Shown here piece after piece: positions 7,536 through 14,119 of a stretch of 64,000 nt of DNA. The notes below the pieces were generated by a model that worked only from the letters and a program-made list of their open reading frames with translations, did not search any database and was not told the DNA's origin. This DNA is from a bacterium (lineage in GTDB: Bacteria > Krumholzibacteriota > Krumholzibacteriia > LZORAL124-64-63): the NCBI GenBank assembly GCA_024231905.1, contig JAAEQC010000134.1, forward strand, positions 26,569 to 90,568, in the 5' to 3' direction. The number at the start of each line of letters is the position of its first letter. The first letter of the stretch is position 1. The translations under genes were made by a program, and so were the position numbers.

Positions 7536-7796
7536 TCAGATTGCGTCCACGATCCCCACCACCACGCTCCTGACCGGCAGGTTCTCCCCGCCCAGGATCT
7601 GGCGCGCGCCATTGCCTTCGTCCAGCACCAGCACCGTTTCGCCGGCGCCGGCGCCGATGGTGTCCAAAGCGATGACGTAGCCGCCGGTGGGTTCGCCCTG
7701 GGCGTCGAGCTTGTCGCAGATGAGGATCTTGCGGCCGTTCATGTCCCGGTGGTGGATCGTGCTGACCAGGTTGCCGGCGATGCGGGCGAGGATCAT
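7536..7796 (-). CDS. BMC-P pentameric vertex protein (EutN/CcmL family)
   Basis: An 86-residue protein. It opens with the family hallmark MILARIAGNLVST and ends VRSVVVGIVDAI, with GGYVIALDTIGAGAGETVLV in the middle. Pentamers of this family cap the vertices of bacterial microcompartment shells. It is the last gene of the BMC locus and its ATG overlaps the upstream BMC-P stop by four bases. Three different BMC-P genes occur in this locus, as in the Haliangium ochraceum shell, which suggests distinct vertex types. Confidence 0.9.
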   Translation of the reverse strand: MILARIAGNLVSTIHHRDMNGRKILICDKLDAQGEPTGGYVIALDTIGAGAGETVLVLDEGNGARQILGGENLPVRSVVVGIVDAI

Positions 7797-8077
7797 GGCG
7801 CCTCCTCGTCCAGCAGCATGATGTCGTCGACGATGCCGACGATGGCGTGGTCCACGGGCACGAAGCTGGGGTCGAGGGTGAGGGCCGCCTCGCGGCTCGC
7901 CTCCCAGTATACGGTCTCACCGGGACCGGCCATACGAGTGCCGTCAGCGCAGACGAAGGGCGTGCCGCTGTCGGCGCCGCGTTTGTCCAGGGGCTGGACC
8001 CACAGCAGGGGGATGCCCTCCATGCCGTCGGTGACCATGGCCGGCACCAGGCGTCCAATGACCTTGCCCAGGAACAT
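7793..8077 (-). CDS. BMC-P pentameric vertex protein, second paralogue
   Basis: A 94-residue EutN/CcmL-family protein (MFLGKVIGRLVPAMVTDGME at the start, VDHAIVGIVDDIMLL near the end). It is slightly longer than the paralogue at 7536 because of an extended loop between the first strands (PLDKRGADSGTPFVCADG). It starts at the base before the stop of the BMC-T gene upstream and overlaps the next BMC-P gene by four bases. This tight coupling fits shell proteins made together. Confidence 0.9.
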   Translation of the reverse strand: MFLGKVIGRLVPAMVTDGMEGIPLLWVQPLDKRGADSGTPFVCADGTRMAGPGETVYWEASREAALTLDPSFVPVDHAIVGIVDDIMLLDEEAP

Positions 8078-8686
8078 CTACTCTTCCTCCAACACTTCGC
8101 CGCCTTCTGGCTGCCAGGACGCGCAACCGCCGAATCGGGTGGTGGCGGCCAGGATGTCGCGCAGGTTGTCGTCCAGGCGCGGCATGAGGGACGAACCGGT
8201 GACGGCGCCGCCCCCGTTCGCCGCTGCGATCTCCAGGGCCGCTTCCACGTCGGCCAGCAACCCGTGGATCAGGGCCACTGCCTTGCCGCCCAGATCGTCC
8301 GCCATCCGCAGTTCCGCCAGGCCCACCGGCACCGATTTCAAGGCCGAATCCACCGCCCGCAGCAACGCCGGCGAGGTCGTAGTCTCCAGCACGCCGAGAG
8401 CCTCGCCCTCGGGCGCGTTCCGTTCGCCGGAAACGGCCGCGGCCAGGGCCGGGTGAGGGTCCGCCAGGCACACCTCGTCGCACAGGGACTCGCCGAGTAC
8501 GGTCACGCCCTCGGCGTGGGCCTCTTCCGTGGCGGCCACGGTCCCGCCCACCAGGGACAGCCAGCGACCGGGATGCACGGTCCCGCAGCGCAGCAACGCC
8601 ACGGGCGACTTCTTGAGCATGCGGTCCACCGCGGCGACACCCATGGCGACGCTGGACGATTCGAGGAGGGCGAAGGCCTGGTACAC
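8078..8686 (-). CDS. BMC-T tandem-domain trimeric shell protein
   Basis: A 202-residue protein with two BMC folds in tandem. The first opens VYQAFALLESSSVAMGVAAV and contains KKSPVALLRCGTVHPGRWL. The second contains RAVDSALKSVPVGLAELRM. Trimers of such proteins occupy hexamer positions in the shell, often with a central pore for larger metabolites or a metal cofactor. The GTG start at 8686 is chosen because AGGAGC precedes it and homologues open with a Y-Q-A-hydrophobic strand. An upstream ATG would run into the dehydrogenase gene. It ends with an acidic tail (GGEVLEEE). Confidence 0.85.
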   Translation of the reverse strand: MYQAFALLESSSVAMGVAAVDRMLKKSPVALLRCGTVHPGRWLSLVGGTVAATEEAHAEGVTVLGESLCDEVCLADPHPALAAAVSGERNAPEGEALGVLETTTSPALLRAVDSALKSVPVGLAELRMADDLGGKAVALIHGLLADVEAALEIAAANGGGAVTGSSLMPRLDDNLRDILAATTRFGGCASWQPEGGEVLEEE

Positions 8687-8693
8687 GCTGCTC

Positions 8694-10226
8694 CTAAACG
8701 ATGCGGAAGTGGTCTTTGAGCACACAGCGCCGAAGCCGGGAGAAGCTGACCGGGTCGGTCAGTCCTTCGCCCGTGGGGCTGGCGATGGTGAAACTCGTGT
8801 GGCCCTCGCCGCCGGCGCCGAGACCCGCGACGATGGGGGCGTTCTTCACGAAGATGCTGGTGTTCATGACGCGGGCCATGCGGCTCAGGGCCTCGATGTT
8901 CCGCGAGTGCATGCTCGCCGAGTGGCCGAACCCGTGCTCGGATTCACGGGCCAGGGCGATGGCCCGGTCCACGTCCGGCACGCGCACCACCGGCAGGACG
9001 GGCATGAGCTGCTCCGACCACACCAGCGGGTGGTTCTCCGACACGTCGGCCACCAGCAACTTGGGGTCGTGCACCGGTCGCACGCCGATGCGTTCCAGCA
9101 GCACCCCGGCGTTCTTGCCGACGCAGTCCTTGTTGATGACCCCGTGGCTGCGCGGCTGAGGGACCTCCTGGAAGATCTCCCGTTCGAGGCGACGCAGCTC
9201 GGCCGGCGAAAGGATGTGAGCGCCGGCGGTCCGCATGGCGTCCAGGAGCGCGTCGGCCACACTGGCCACCACGAAGACCTGCTTCTCGTCCACGCAGATG
9301 ACGTTGTTGTCGAAGCCCGCGCCGTGGACGATGTCGCGGCCGGCCTTGGACATGTCCGCGGTTTCGTCCACCACTACCGGGGGGTTCCCGGGGCCGGCGC
9401 AGACGGCGCGCTTGCCGCTCTGCATGGCGGCCTTCACCACGCCGGGGCCTCCTGTCACCACCAGCAGATTGATCCCCTTGTGATGCATGACCTCGCCCGC
9501 CGACTCGATGGTCGGTTCGGCCACGGCCGTCACCAGGTTCGCCGGACCACCCACCGAACAAATGGCCCGGTTCAACAGGCGGATTGTCTCCATGGAGCAC
9601 ACCCGCGCGCCGGGATGGACGTTGAACACGACGCTGTTCCCGGCGGAAACCATGCCGATGGTGTTGCAGATGATGGTGCTGGTGGGATTGGTGGTGGGGG
9701 TGATGGACCCGATGACCCCGAAGGGCGCCCACTCGGTGAGGGTCAGGCCGTCGTCGCCGCTCACGGCGCGGGGAACCAGAGCTTCCACGCCGGGGGTCTT
9801 CTCGGTGACCAGGGCGTTCTTGATGACCTTGTGCTCGTACCGGCCGAGGCCGGTCTCCTCCCAGGCCAGCTTGGCCAACTCGTCGCCGTGCTCGCGCATG
9901 GAACAGCGGATGGCCTCGATGATCTCGCGCCGCTTGTCCAGCGAGAGTGTGGCCAGGTTCAGGAACGCCGCCCGCGCCGCGTCCACGCAATCGTCCACGG
10001 TGGCGAACACGCCGTCGCCCTCACGGGGGCGGGGCGGGCCGGCGGACGGGTCCGGCGAGACCGGGCGCACGACATAGTTTCCGAGTTGCCCGGACGAACG
10101 CGACCCTGAAGCTCGCGAAGCGGGTGCGCGTCCCCCGGAAACCTGTTGTGCCGCAGCCTGCGGACCCATCCGCGCGGCGAGCTCGCGGGCGATGCGGTCG
10201 ACCTGCTGGTCGCTCAATCCCGCCAT
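8694..10226 (-). CDS. CoA-acylating aldehyde dehydrogenase with encapsulation peptide
   Basis: A 510-residue PduP/EutE-type enzyme that should oxidise acetaldehyde with NAD+ and CoA to acetyl-CoA inside the microcompartment. Residues 4-20 form an amphipathic helix (LSDQQVDRIARELAARM) joined by a Pro/Ser/Arg-rich linker to the catalytic domain from about 70, the usual layout of an encapsulation peptide. The nucleophile is Cys 311 in FDNNVICVDEK, and the nucleotide-binding region includes VTGGPGVV. The ATG at 10226 shares a base with the stop of the BMC-P gene upstream (TGATG), so the earlier GTG is unlikely to be used. Confidence 0.93.
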   Translation of the reverse strand: MAGLSDQQVDRIARELAARMGPQAAAQQVSGGRAPASRASGSRSSGQLGNYVVRPVSPDPSAGPPRPREGDGVFATVDDCVDAARAAFLNLATLSLDKRREIIEAIRCSMREHGDELAKLAWEETGLGRYEHKVIKNALVTEKTPGVEALVPRAVSGDDGLTLTEWAPFGVIGSITPTTNPTSTIICNTIGMVSAGNSVVFNVHPGARVCSMETIRLLNRAICSVGGPANLVTAVAEPTIESAGEVMHHKGINLLVVTGGPGVVKAAMQSGKRAVCAGPGNPPVVVDETADMSKAGRDIVHGAGFDNNVICVDEKQVFVVASVADALLDAMRTAGAHILSPAELRRLEREIFQEVPQPRSHGVINKDCVGKNAGVLLERIGVRPVHDPKLLVADVSENHPLVWSEQLMPVLPVVRVPDVDRAIALARESEHGFGHSASMHSRNIEALSRMARVMNTSIFVKNAPIVAGLGAGGEGHTSFTIASPTGEGLTDPVSFSRLRRCVLKDHFRIV

Positions 10227-10522
10227 CACTCGTCGCCTTTGCGGTACTTGTCCTCACCGTCGATGTCCCAGCTATCGACGATGGCCATGACCACCGCGTC
10301 CACCGGCTTGTTGTTGGTGAGCGTGGTCTGGCGCGCCGACGAGCCCGAGGCGTAGAGGACGTACTCGCCCTCGCCCGCGCCCACGGCGTCCACCGCCACC
10401 ACCGAACCGCCGGTGAGCTGGCCGTCGGGACCGGCCTGGCCGAGCATGAGCAGCTTCATGCCTTCGATGGCCTCCTCCTTGCGCGAGGCGACCACGCGGC
10501 CCAGCACCTTCGCCAGGAGCAC
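10226..10522 (-). CDS. BMC-P pentameric vertex protein, third paralogue
   Basis: A 98-residue EutN/CcmL-family protein ([51 protein letters not shown]). It carries an extra charged C-terminal tail ([10 protein letters not shown]) absent from the other two. Its stop overlaps the dehydrogenase start by one base. It follows the BMC-H gene by three bases. Confidence 0.9.
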   Translation of the reverse strand: MLLAKVLGRVVASRKEEAIEGMKLLMLGQAGPDGQLTGGSVVAVDAVGAGEGEYVLYASGSSARQTTLTNNKPVDAVVMAIVDSWDIDGEDKYRKGDE

Positions 10523-10525
10523 GGC

Positions 10526-10813
10526 CTACGCCTCGTCCAGGCGACCCAGGGGCATCACCGCGTCGACGTTGGCGTGGGGACGTGCGATCACGTGCACAGC
10601 CACGACTTCGCCCACGCGGGTCGCCGCGGTCTGGCCCGCATCGCAGGCGGCCTTCACGGCGGCCACGTCACCGCGCACGATGACGGTAGTGTAGCCGCCG
10701 CCCGTACGTTCGTACCCGGCCAGCTCCACACGAGCGGCCTTCACCATGGCGTCCGCGGCCTCGACGGTCGCCGCGAAGCTCCGGCATTCGATCATTCCCA
10801 GGGCGTCTGCCAT
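10526..10813 (-). CDS. BMC-H hexameric shell protein (PduA/EutM-like)
   Basis: A 95-residue single BMC-domain protein: [20 protein letters not shown], then [20 protein letters not shown] and [11 protein letters not shown]. Hexamers of this type tile the facets of the shell. The pore loop region reads ERTGGGYTT, so the pore is lined by Gly residues, slightly different from the GSG of propanediol-type PduA. It is the only BMC-H gene in the locus and so the likely main facet protein. Confidence 0.93.
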   Translation of the reverse strand: MADALGMIECRSFAATVEAADAMVKAARVELAGYERTGGGYTTVIVRGDVAAVKAACDAGQTAATRVGEVVAVHVIARPHANVDAVMPLGRLDEA

Positions 10814-10837
10814 TTGAGCGGTCCTCCTGTTTCGTAC

Positions 10838-11326
10838 CTAGTCTCCGGCCGTGACGGATTCCAGGTCCCGTCCCAGCCTCTCCATGAACGTCGTGTAGCC
10901 CAGCACCGTGAAGGTGGTCCGGGCCCGGTCGTTTCTCGTCCAGATATTCAGTTCCAGGCGTTCGATGCCGTGGCCGCGGGCCAGATCCTCGGCCGCGACG
11001 AAGAGGGCGCGAGCCAGACCGCGGCGGCGGGTATCCTCGTCCACACTCACCTGGTCGATCTCGAGCCACTTGCGGCCTTCGCCGTAGAGATCGACGGGCC
11101 GCTCCATGGACTCGCACCGGGCGTAGGCCTCGACTCGGCCATTCACGTCCGCCACCAGGAGCGTGACGTCTTCCTTGGCCAGTTCGTCGGTGAACCAGGC
11201 AGCGAAGGCGTCGTCGTCCGAGACACGGAACCGCCACGGCGCGAACCCCACATGCAATCGGTGGAGCTGCTGACCCAGGCGCACCAGGCGCTGCAGGTCG
11301 TCGGCGGTGGCCGGACGGACGATCAC
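10838..11326 (-). CDS. GNAT-family N-acetyltransferase inside the BMC locus
   Basis: A 162-residue protein starting at a GTG whose last two bases begin the upstream stop (GTGA), so it is translationally coupled to the BMC-T gene. It has the GNAT core: N-terminal IVRPATADDLQRLVRLGQQL, central EIDQVSVDEDTRRRGLARAL (acetyl-CoA pyrophosphate loop, motif A), and C-terminal LNIWTRNDRARTTFTVLGY. GNATs transfer acetyl from acetyl-CoA, the product of the locus dehydrogenase. Its acceptor is unknown. It might acetylate a sugar-amine or a shell/enzyme lysine, or serve to release CoA; all are inference. No obvious encapsulation peptide is seen. Confidence 0.8.
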   Translation of the reverse strand: MIVRPATADDLQRLVRLGQQLHRLHVGFAPWRFRVSDDDAFAAWFTDELAKEDVTLLVADVNGRVEAYARCESMERPVDLYGEGRKWLEIDQVSVDEDTRRRGLARALFVAAEDLARGHGIERLELNIWTRNDRARTTFTVLGYTTFMERLGRDLESVTAGD

Positions 11327-11946
11327 TTCTGGACCTCCCGGCCCGTCAGGGCTTCGAGGGCGGCCACGGCCGCGGGCCGGGCCGCCTGCACGTCGCTCTC
11401 CTCGCCACCGATGTAGATGCGGCCGAAGGAACCGAAGGCGCGCACCTCGAGGATGTTGATGTTGGCCGCCTTCTCCGCCTCGTTGGCGGCGATGGCCGCG
11501 TAGGCCGCCGGCTCGCACTCCAGGACGAAGAGGGTCTCGCCCGAGAGGATGAGATTGCCGTGGCGCATGCGGTTGATGAGCATGCACTGGTGGTCGTCCA
11601 GGTGACGGACGATCTGGTTCGAGACGATGCGCGGCCGCAGGCGCTGATCCTCGTTGAGTTCGAGGGCCTCGAGGATGGCGTTGCCCGCCTGGCGCACGTC
11701 GGCCTGGCTGTCGCTGTGTACCTCGAGCATGCCGAAGTGGCGCTCGACGATCTGCATGCCCGGGGTGACGGACGTGCTCTTGAGCGCGATGTCCATGACC
11801 CGGTTGATCTCGATGCCCGGCGCGATCTCCACGAAGAGGCACGCCTGGCCCACCTTGGGCAGGAACCCTTGGGCGATGGTCGCCTGGAAGCTGGCGAACT
11901 GGGGCTGCAAGCTGTCGATGACGCAATACGCTCTCAGGTCGACCAT
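11323..11946 (-). CDS. BMC-T tandem-domain shell protein, second type (possibly permuted, double-ring)
   Basis: A 207-residue protein with two BMC folds (about 1-100 and 105-205). In the second, a strand containing QCMLINRMRHGNLILSGE precedes the canonical core FVLECEPAAYAAIAANEAEK and ILEVRAFGSFGRIYIGG. This order suggests circular permutation as in EutL/CsoS1D-like trimers that stack as double rings with gated pores; that reading is inference. It follows the RpiB-DeoC gene by one base and overlaps the GNAT gene by four. Confidence 0.82.
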   Translation of the reverse strand: MVDLRAYCVIDSLQPQFASFQATIAQGFLPKVGQACLFVEIAPGIEINRVMDIALKSTSVTPGMQIVERHFGMLEVHSDSQADVRQAGNAILEALELNEDQRLRPRIVSNQIVRHLDDHQCMLINRMRHGNLILSGETLFVLECEPAAYAAIAANEAEKAANINILEVRAFGSFGRIYIGGEESDVQAARPAAVAALEALTGREVQK

Positions 11947-11947
11947 C

Positions 11948-13282
11948 TCAGCCTCCCACGCTCGTGCCCTGGGCCTCTTGGACTATGGCGATGCTGGCCG
12001 ACGCGCCGATGCGCGTGGCGCCCGCCTCGATCATGCGCTTGGCGTCGCTGAAGCCCTTGATGCCGCCGGACGCCTTCACCTCCATGCCCGCGCCGCGGAC
12101 CACCGACGCCATGAGCGCCACGTCCTCGGCGGTGGCGCCGCCGCTGCTGAACCCGGTGGACGTCTTGACGAAGTCGGCCCGGGCCCGCTTGGCCAGCTCG
12201 CACACCCGGCGCTTCTCGTCGTCGTTCAGGAGCGCGGTCTCGATGATGACCTTGGAGCGTGCCGAACCATCCCTGCACCCATCCGTCACCGCCAGGATGT
12301 CCTTCAGCACGTACTCGTCGTCGCCCGACTTGAGCCGGCCGACGTTGATGACCATGTCGATCTCTTTGGCCCCGTCGCGGATGGCCTTGCGGGTCTCCAT
12401 GCCCTTGATGTCCGGCGTGGCGGCGCCCAGGGGGAAGCCGACCACCGAGCAGGTCAGGACGTCGGTGCCGCGCAGTCCGTCGGCCACCCGCTTGACCCAG
12501 CAGGGGTTGACGCACACGGAGCGGAAACCGAACTCCCGCGCCTCGGCGATGATCTTGTCGACCATGGCGATGGTGGCGTCGGCCTTGAGGATGGTGTGGT
12601 CAATGTAGCGGGCCACGTCTTCGGGGATGCGGCCCGGGCTCTGGGAGCTGCCGGGGCCGTGGGTCAGCCGGCGGGCGCCCAGTTCGATGAACGTGCGCGC
12701 CGTGTCGGGACAGGTGCCCACGCAGGGACCCTGGTGGTCCACGGCGCCGGGTCCGAGCATGGATTGGAGCCGCGCCACGATGCGGGCCAGGTCCTCGTCG
12801 GAGAGGTTGGCGACAGGATCGCCCAGAACCGCCGCATTGGGGATGGGGGGCGGCGGATCGGCGAACATGGCGACACGTTTCTTGTGGCGCGGCTCGGTGC
12901 AATCGGTGGAGAGGAAGACGTCGACGATCTGGGTGGCGAGGCTGGCGCCGATGAGGCCGGCGCCGAGGGTCAGGACGTTGGCGTCGTTGTGCTCGCGTCC
13001 GTTGCGGGCGGTGGAAACGTCGTAAGCCATGGCGGCCCGGACGCCGGGGACCTTGTTGGCCGCCATGGACGAGCCGATGCCCGCCCCGTCGATCATGATG
13101 CCTCGGTCCACACGTCCGGCGGCCACTTCTTCAGCTACGGCGCGGGCGTAGACCGGGTAGTCCACCGGGTCGGAGGAATGGGTACCGCAGTTGGTGACCT
13201 GGTGACCCTTGCGGGCCAGGTGCTCGGCCAGCTTCTGTTTGAGGGCGAACCCGCCGTGGTCCGCACCGATGGCGACTTTCAT
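11948..13282 (-). CDS. RpiB-DeoC fusion enzyme (sugar-phosphate isomerase + deoxyribose-phosphate aldolase)
   Basis: A 444-residue two-enzyme fusion. Residues 1 to about 143 are a RpiB/LacAB isomerase (GADHGGFALKQKL; GAGIGSSMAANK; GREHNDANVL). Residues about 220-444 are DeoC, which splits 2-deoxyribose-5-phosphate into acetaldehyde and glyceraldehyde-3-phosphate. The Schiff-base lysine is Lys 373 (ADFVKTSTG), with Lys 403 (EVKASGG) and Asp 309 (EIDMVINVG) as partners. The linker (144-219) contains an amphipathic helix at 160-176 resembling the dehydrogenase encapsulation peptide, and a Cys pair (GPCVGTCPD, Cys 187 and 191). Asp 65 stands where E. coli RpiB has its catalytic Cys 66. It is the first enzyme gene after the regulator and the signature of an SPU-type microcompartment. 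Confidence 0.92.
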   Translation of the reverse strand: MKVAIGADHGGFALKQKLAEHLARKGHQVTNCGTHSSDPVDYPVYARAVAEEVAAGRVDRGIMIDGAGIGSSMAANKVPGVRAAMAYDVSTARNGREHNDANVLTLGAGLIGASLATQIVDVFLSTDCTEPRHKKRVAMFADPPPPIPNAAVLGDPVANLSDEDLARIVARLQSMLGPGAVDHQGPCVGTCPDTARTFIELGARRLTHGPGSSQSPGRIPEDVARYIDHTILKADATIAMVDKIIAEAREFGFRSVCVNPCWVKRVADGLRGTDVLTCSVVGFPLGAATPDIKGMETRKAIRDGAKEIDMVINVGRLKSGDDEYVLKDILAVTDGCRDGSARSKVIIETALLNDDEKRRVCELAKRARADFVKTSTGFSSGGATAEDVALMASVVRGAGMEVKASGGIKGFSDAKRMIEAGATRIGASASIAIVQEAQGTSVGG

Positions 13283-13294
13283 CTTCGTCTTCTC

Positions 13295-13636
13295 CTACCA
13301 AACCCGTGAGTCGTCGTTCTTCGGGGGCGCAGCCGGCTTGCCCGGCCGCTGGCCCGCCATGGCCCGCTGGAGCTTCTCCACGTGCAGGCGCAGGGCCTCG
13401 ATGCCCTCGTCCTCGGCCCGATAGCAGGTGGCCGTGCGGGCGCCCCGCTTGATCTTCTTGATGCGCAGGTAACCGCCCTCGGCCAGCTTGGCCGTCTGCA
13501 CGTGGAGGTTACCGTCGGCCAGGCCGGTGGCCTCGCGCAGCTCGGTGAACGTCCAGTCGCGGCCGTCGACCAGAGTGGCCATGATGGCCATACGGGCCGG
13601 CGTGCCGAGGAGGGGATCCAGGGCGCGCATCTTCAT
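13295..13636 (-). CDS. winged-helix regulator of the BMC locus
   Basis: A 113-residue protein with a winged HTH of the ArsR/MarR-related type at about 5-80 (LDPLLGTPARMAIMATLVDG, FTELREATGLADGNLHVQTA, then the wing IKKIKRGARTATCYRAEDEG). The start at 13636 is chosen because it gives the family-typical N-terminus. An in-frame ATG at 13846 would add 70 residues of unrelated composition. It is the promoter-proximal gene of the minus-strand BMC operon, 12 bases before the RpiB-DeoC gene, so it probably represses the locus and itself. The inverted repeat at 13690-13706 is the obvious binding site; the inducer is unknown. Confidence 0.8.
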   Translation of the reverse strand: MKMRALDPLLGTPARMAIMATLVDGRDWTFTELREATGLADGNLHVQTAKLAEGGYLRIKKIKRGARTATCYRAEDEGIEALRLHVEKLQRAMAGQRPGKPAAPPKNDDSRVW

Positions 13637-13666
13637 GTATGGGAGCTTCGCGGGATGAAGGGAGCT

Positions 13667-13706
13667 TGTCAAGTGTGATTTTGTCTTGTGCTTCACATTA
13701 TGAAGC
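13667..13706 (-). promoter_or_regulatory. candidate operator and -35 element of the BMC operon
   Basis: The inverted repeat GCTTCACATTATGAAGC (13690-13706; 6-bp arms, 5-base spacer) lies 54 bases upstream of the regulator start. Between them is a perfect TTGACA on the minus strand (13672-13667). No good -10 is visible at the usual distance. The remaining gene-free bases to 14119 hold only the two hairpins listed separately. Confidence 0.4.
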
Positions 13707-13942
13707 TGATGGGCGGGTGCCATATTTCGGCATGTATCGCCGGATCGAATCCAAAATCGCCTTCGGACAGAGAAGTGGGCCGGGGACCGGTTTCGAGCTC
13801 CTCCCGGAGTCTGTATACCACCTGGCGATGGTAGGTCGACCGCCAACCGGTTGGTGGTTTTGGCGCTGTTTGTTGTCTATCAATCAGTTACGGGCACCCG
13901 TGTCTAACGCTTCGACCTCAAAGGCATCGTAGGGGGGCGACC

Positions 13943-13962
13943 AAAGGCCCCCGAGGGCCTTT
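13943..13962. terminator. intrinsic terminator hairpin
   Basis: AAAGGCCC (13943-13950) pairs with GGGCCTTT (13955-13962) around CCGA, followed by TTCC on the plus strand. On the minus strand it would back up the terminator at 14031-14064 and insulate the BMC promoter from the upstream barrel operon. Confidence 0.5.
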
Positions 13963-14030
13963 TCCTTATACCGAGCTCCATATCCGGATATACCGCACGA
14001 ACCCCGCCAACCACCGACACCCGAATAAAC

Positions 14031-14064
14031 AGCGACCACCCCGGAGGGCACTGGGGTGGTCGCT
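14031..14064 (-). terminator. terminator of the PorV-like/lipoprotein operon
   Basis: AGCGACCACCCC (14031-14042) pairs perfectly with GGGGTGGTCGCT (14053-14064), a 12-bp stem. On the minus strand it is followed by GTTTATT. It lies 55 bases past the stop of the barrel gene at 14120. Confidence 0.6.
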
Positions 14065-14119
14065 CCCTTGGGGCCGCGGAGGAGTAGTAGGCGGCCCCGT
14101 CGAGTTGTGGTGATGCGGG

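Noticed and set aside
13980..13991. Palindrome ATATCCGGATAT, similar to a HipB operator half-pair
   Set aside because: It lacks the eight-base spacer of known HipB operators and lies between terminators, far from the HTH gene.
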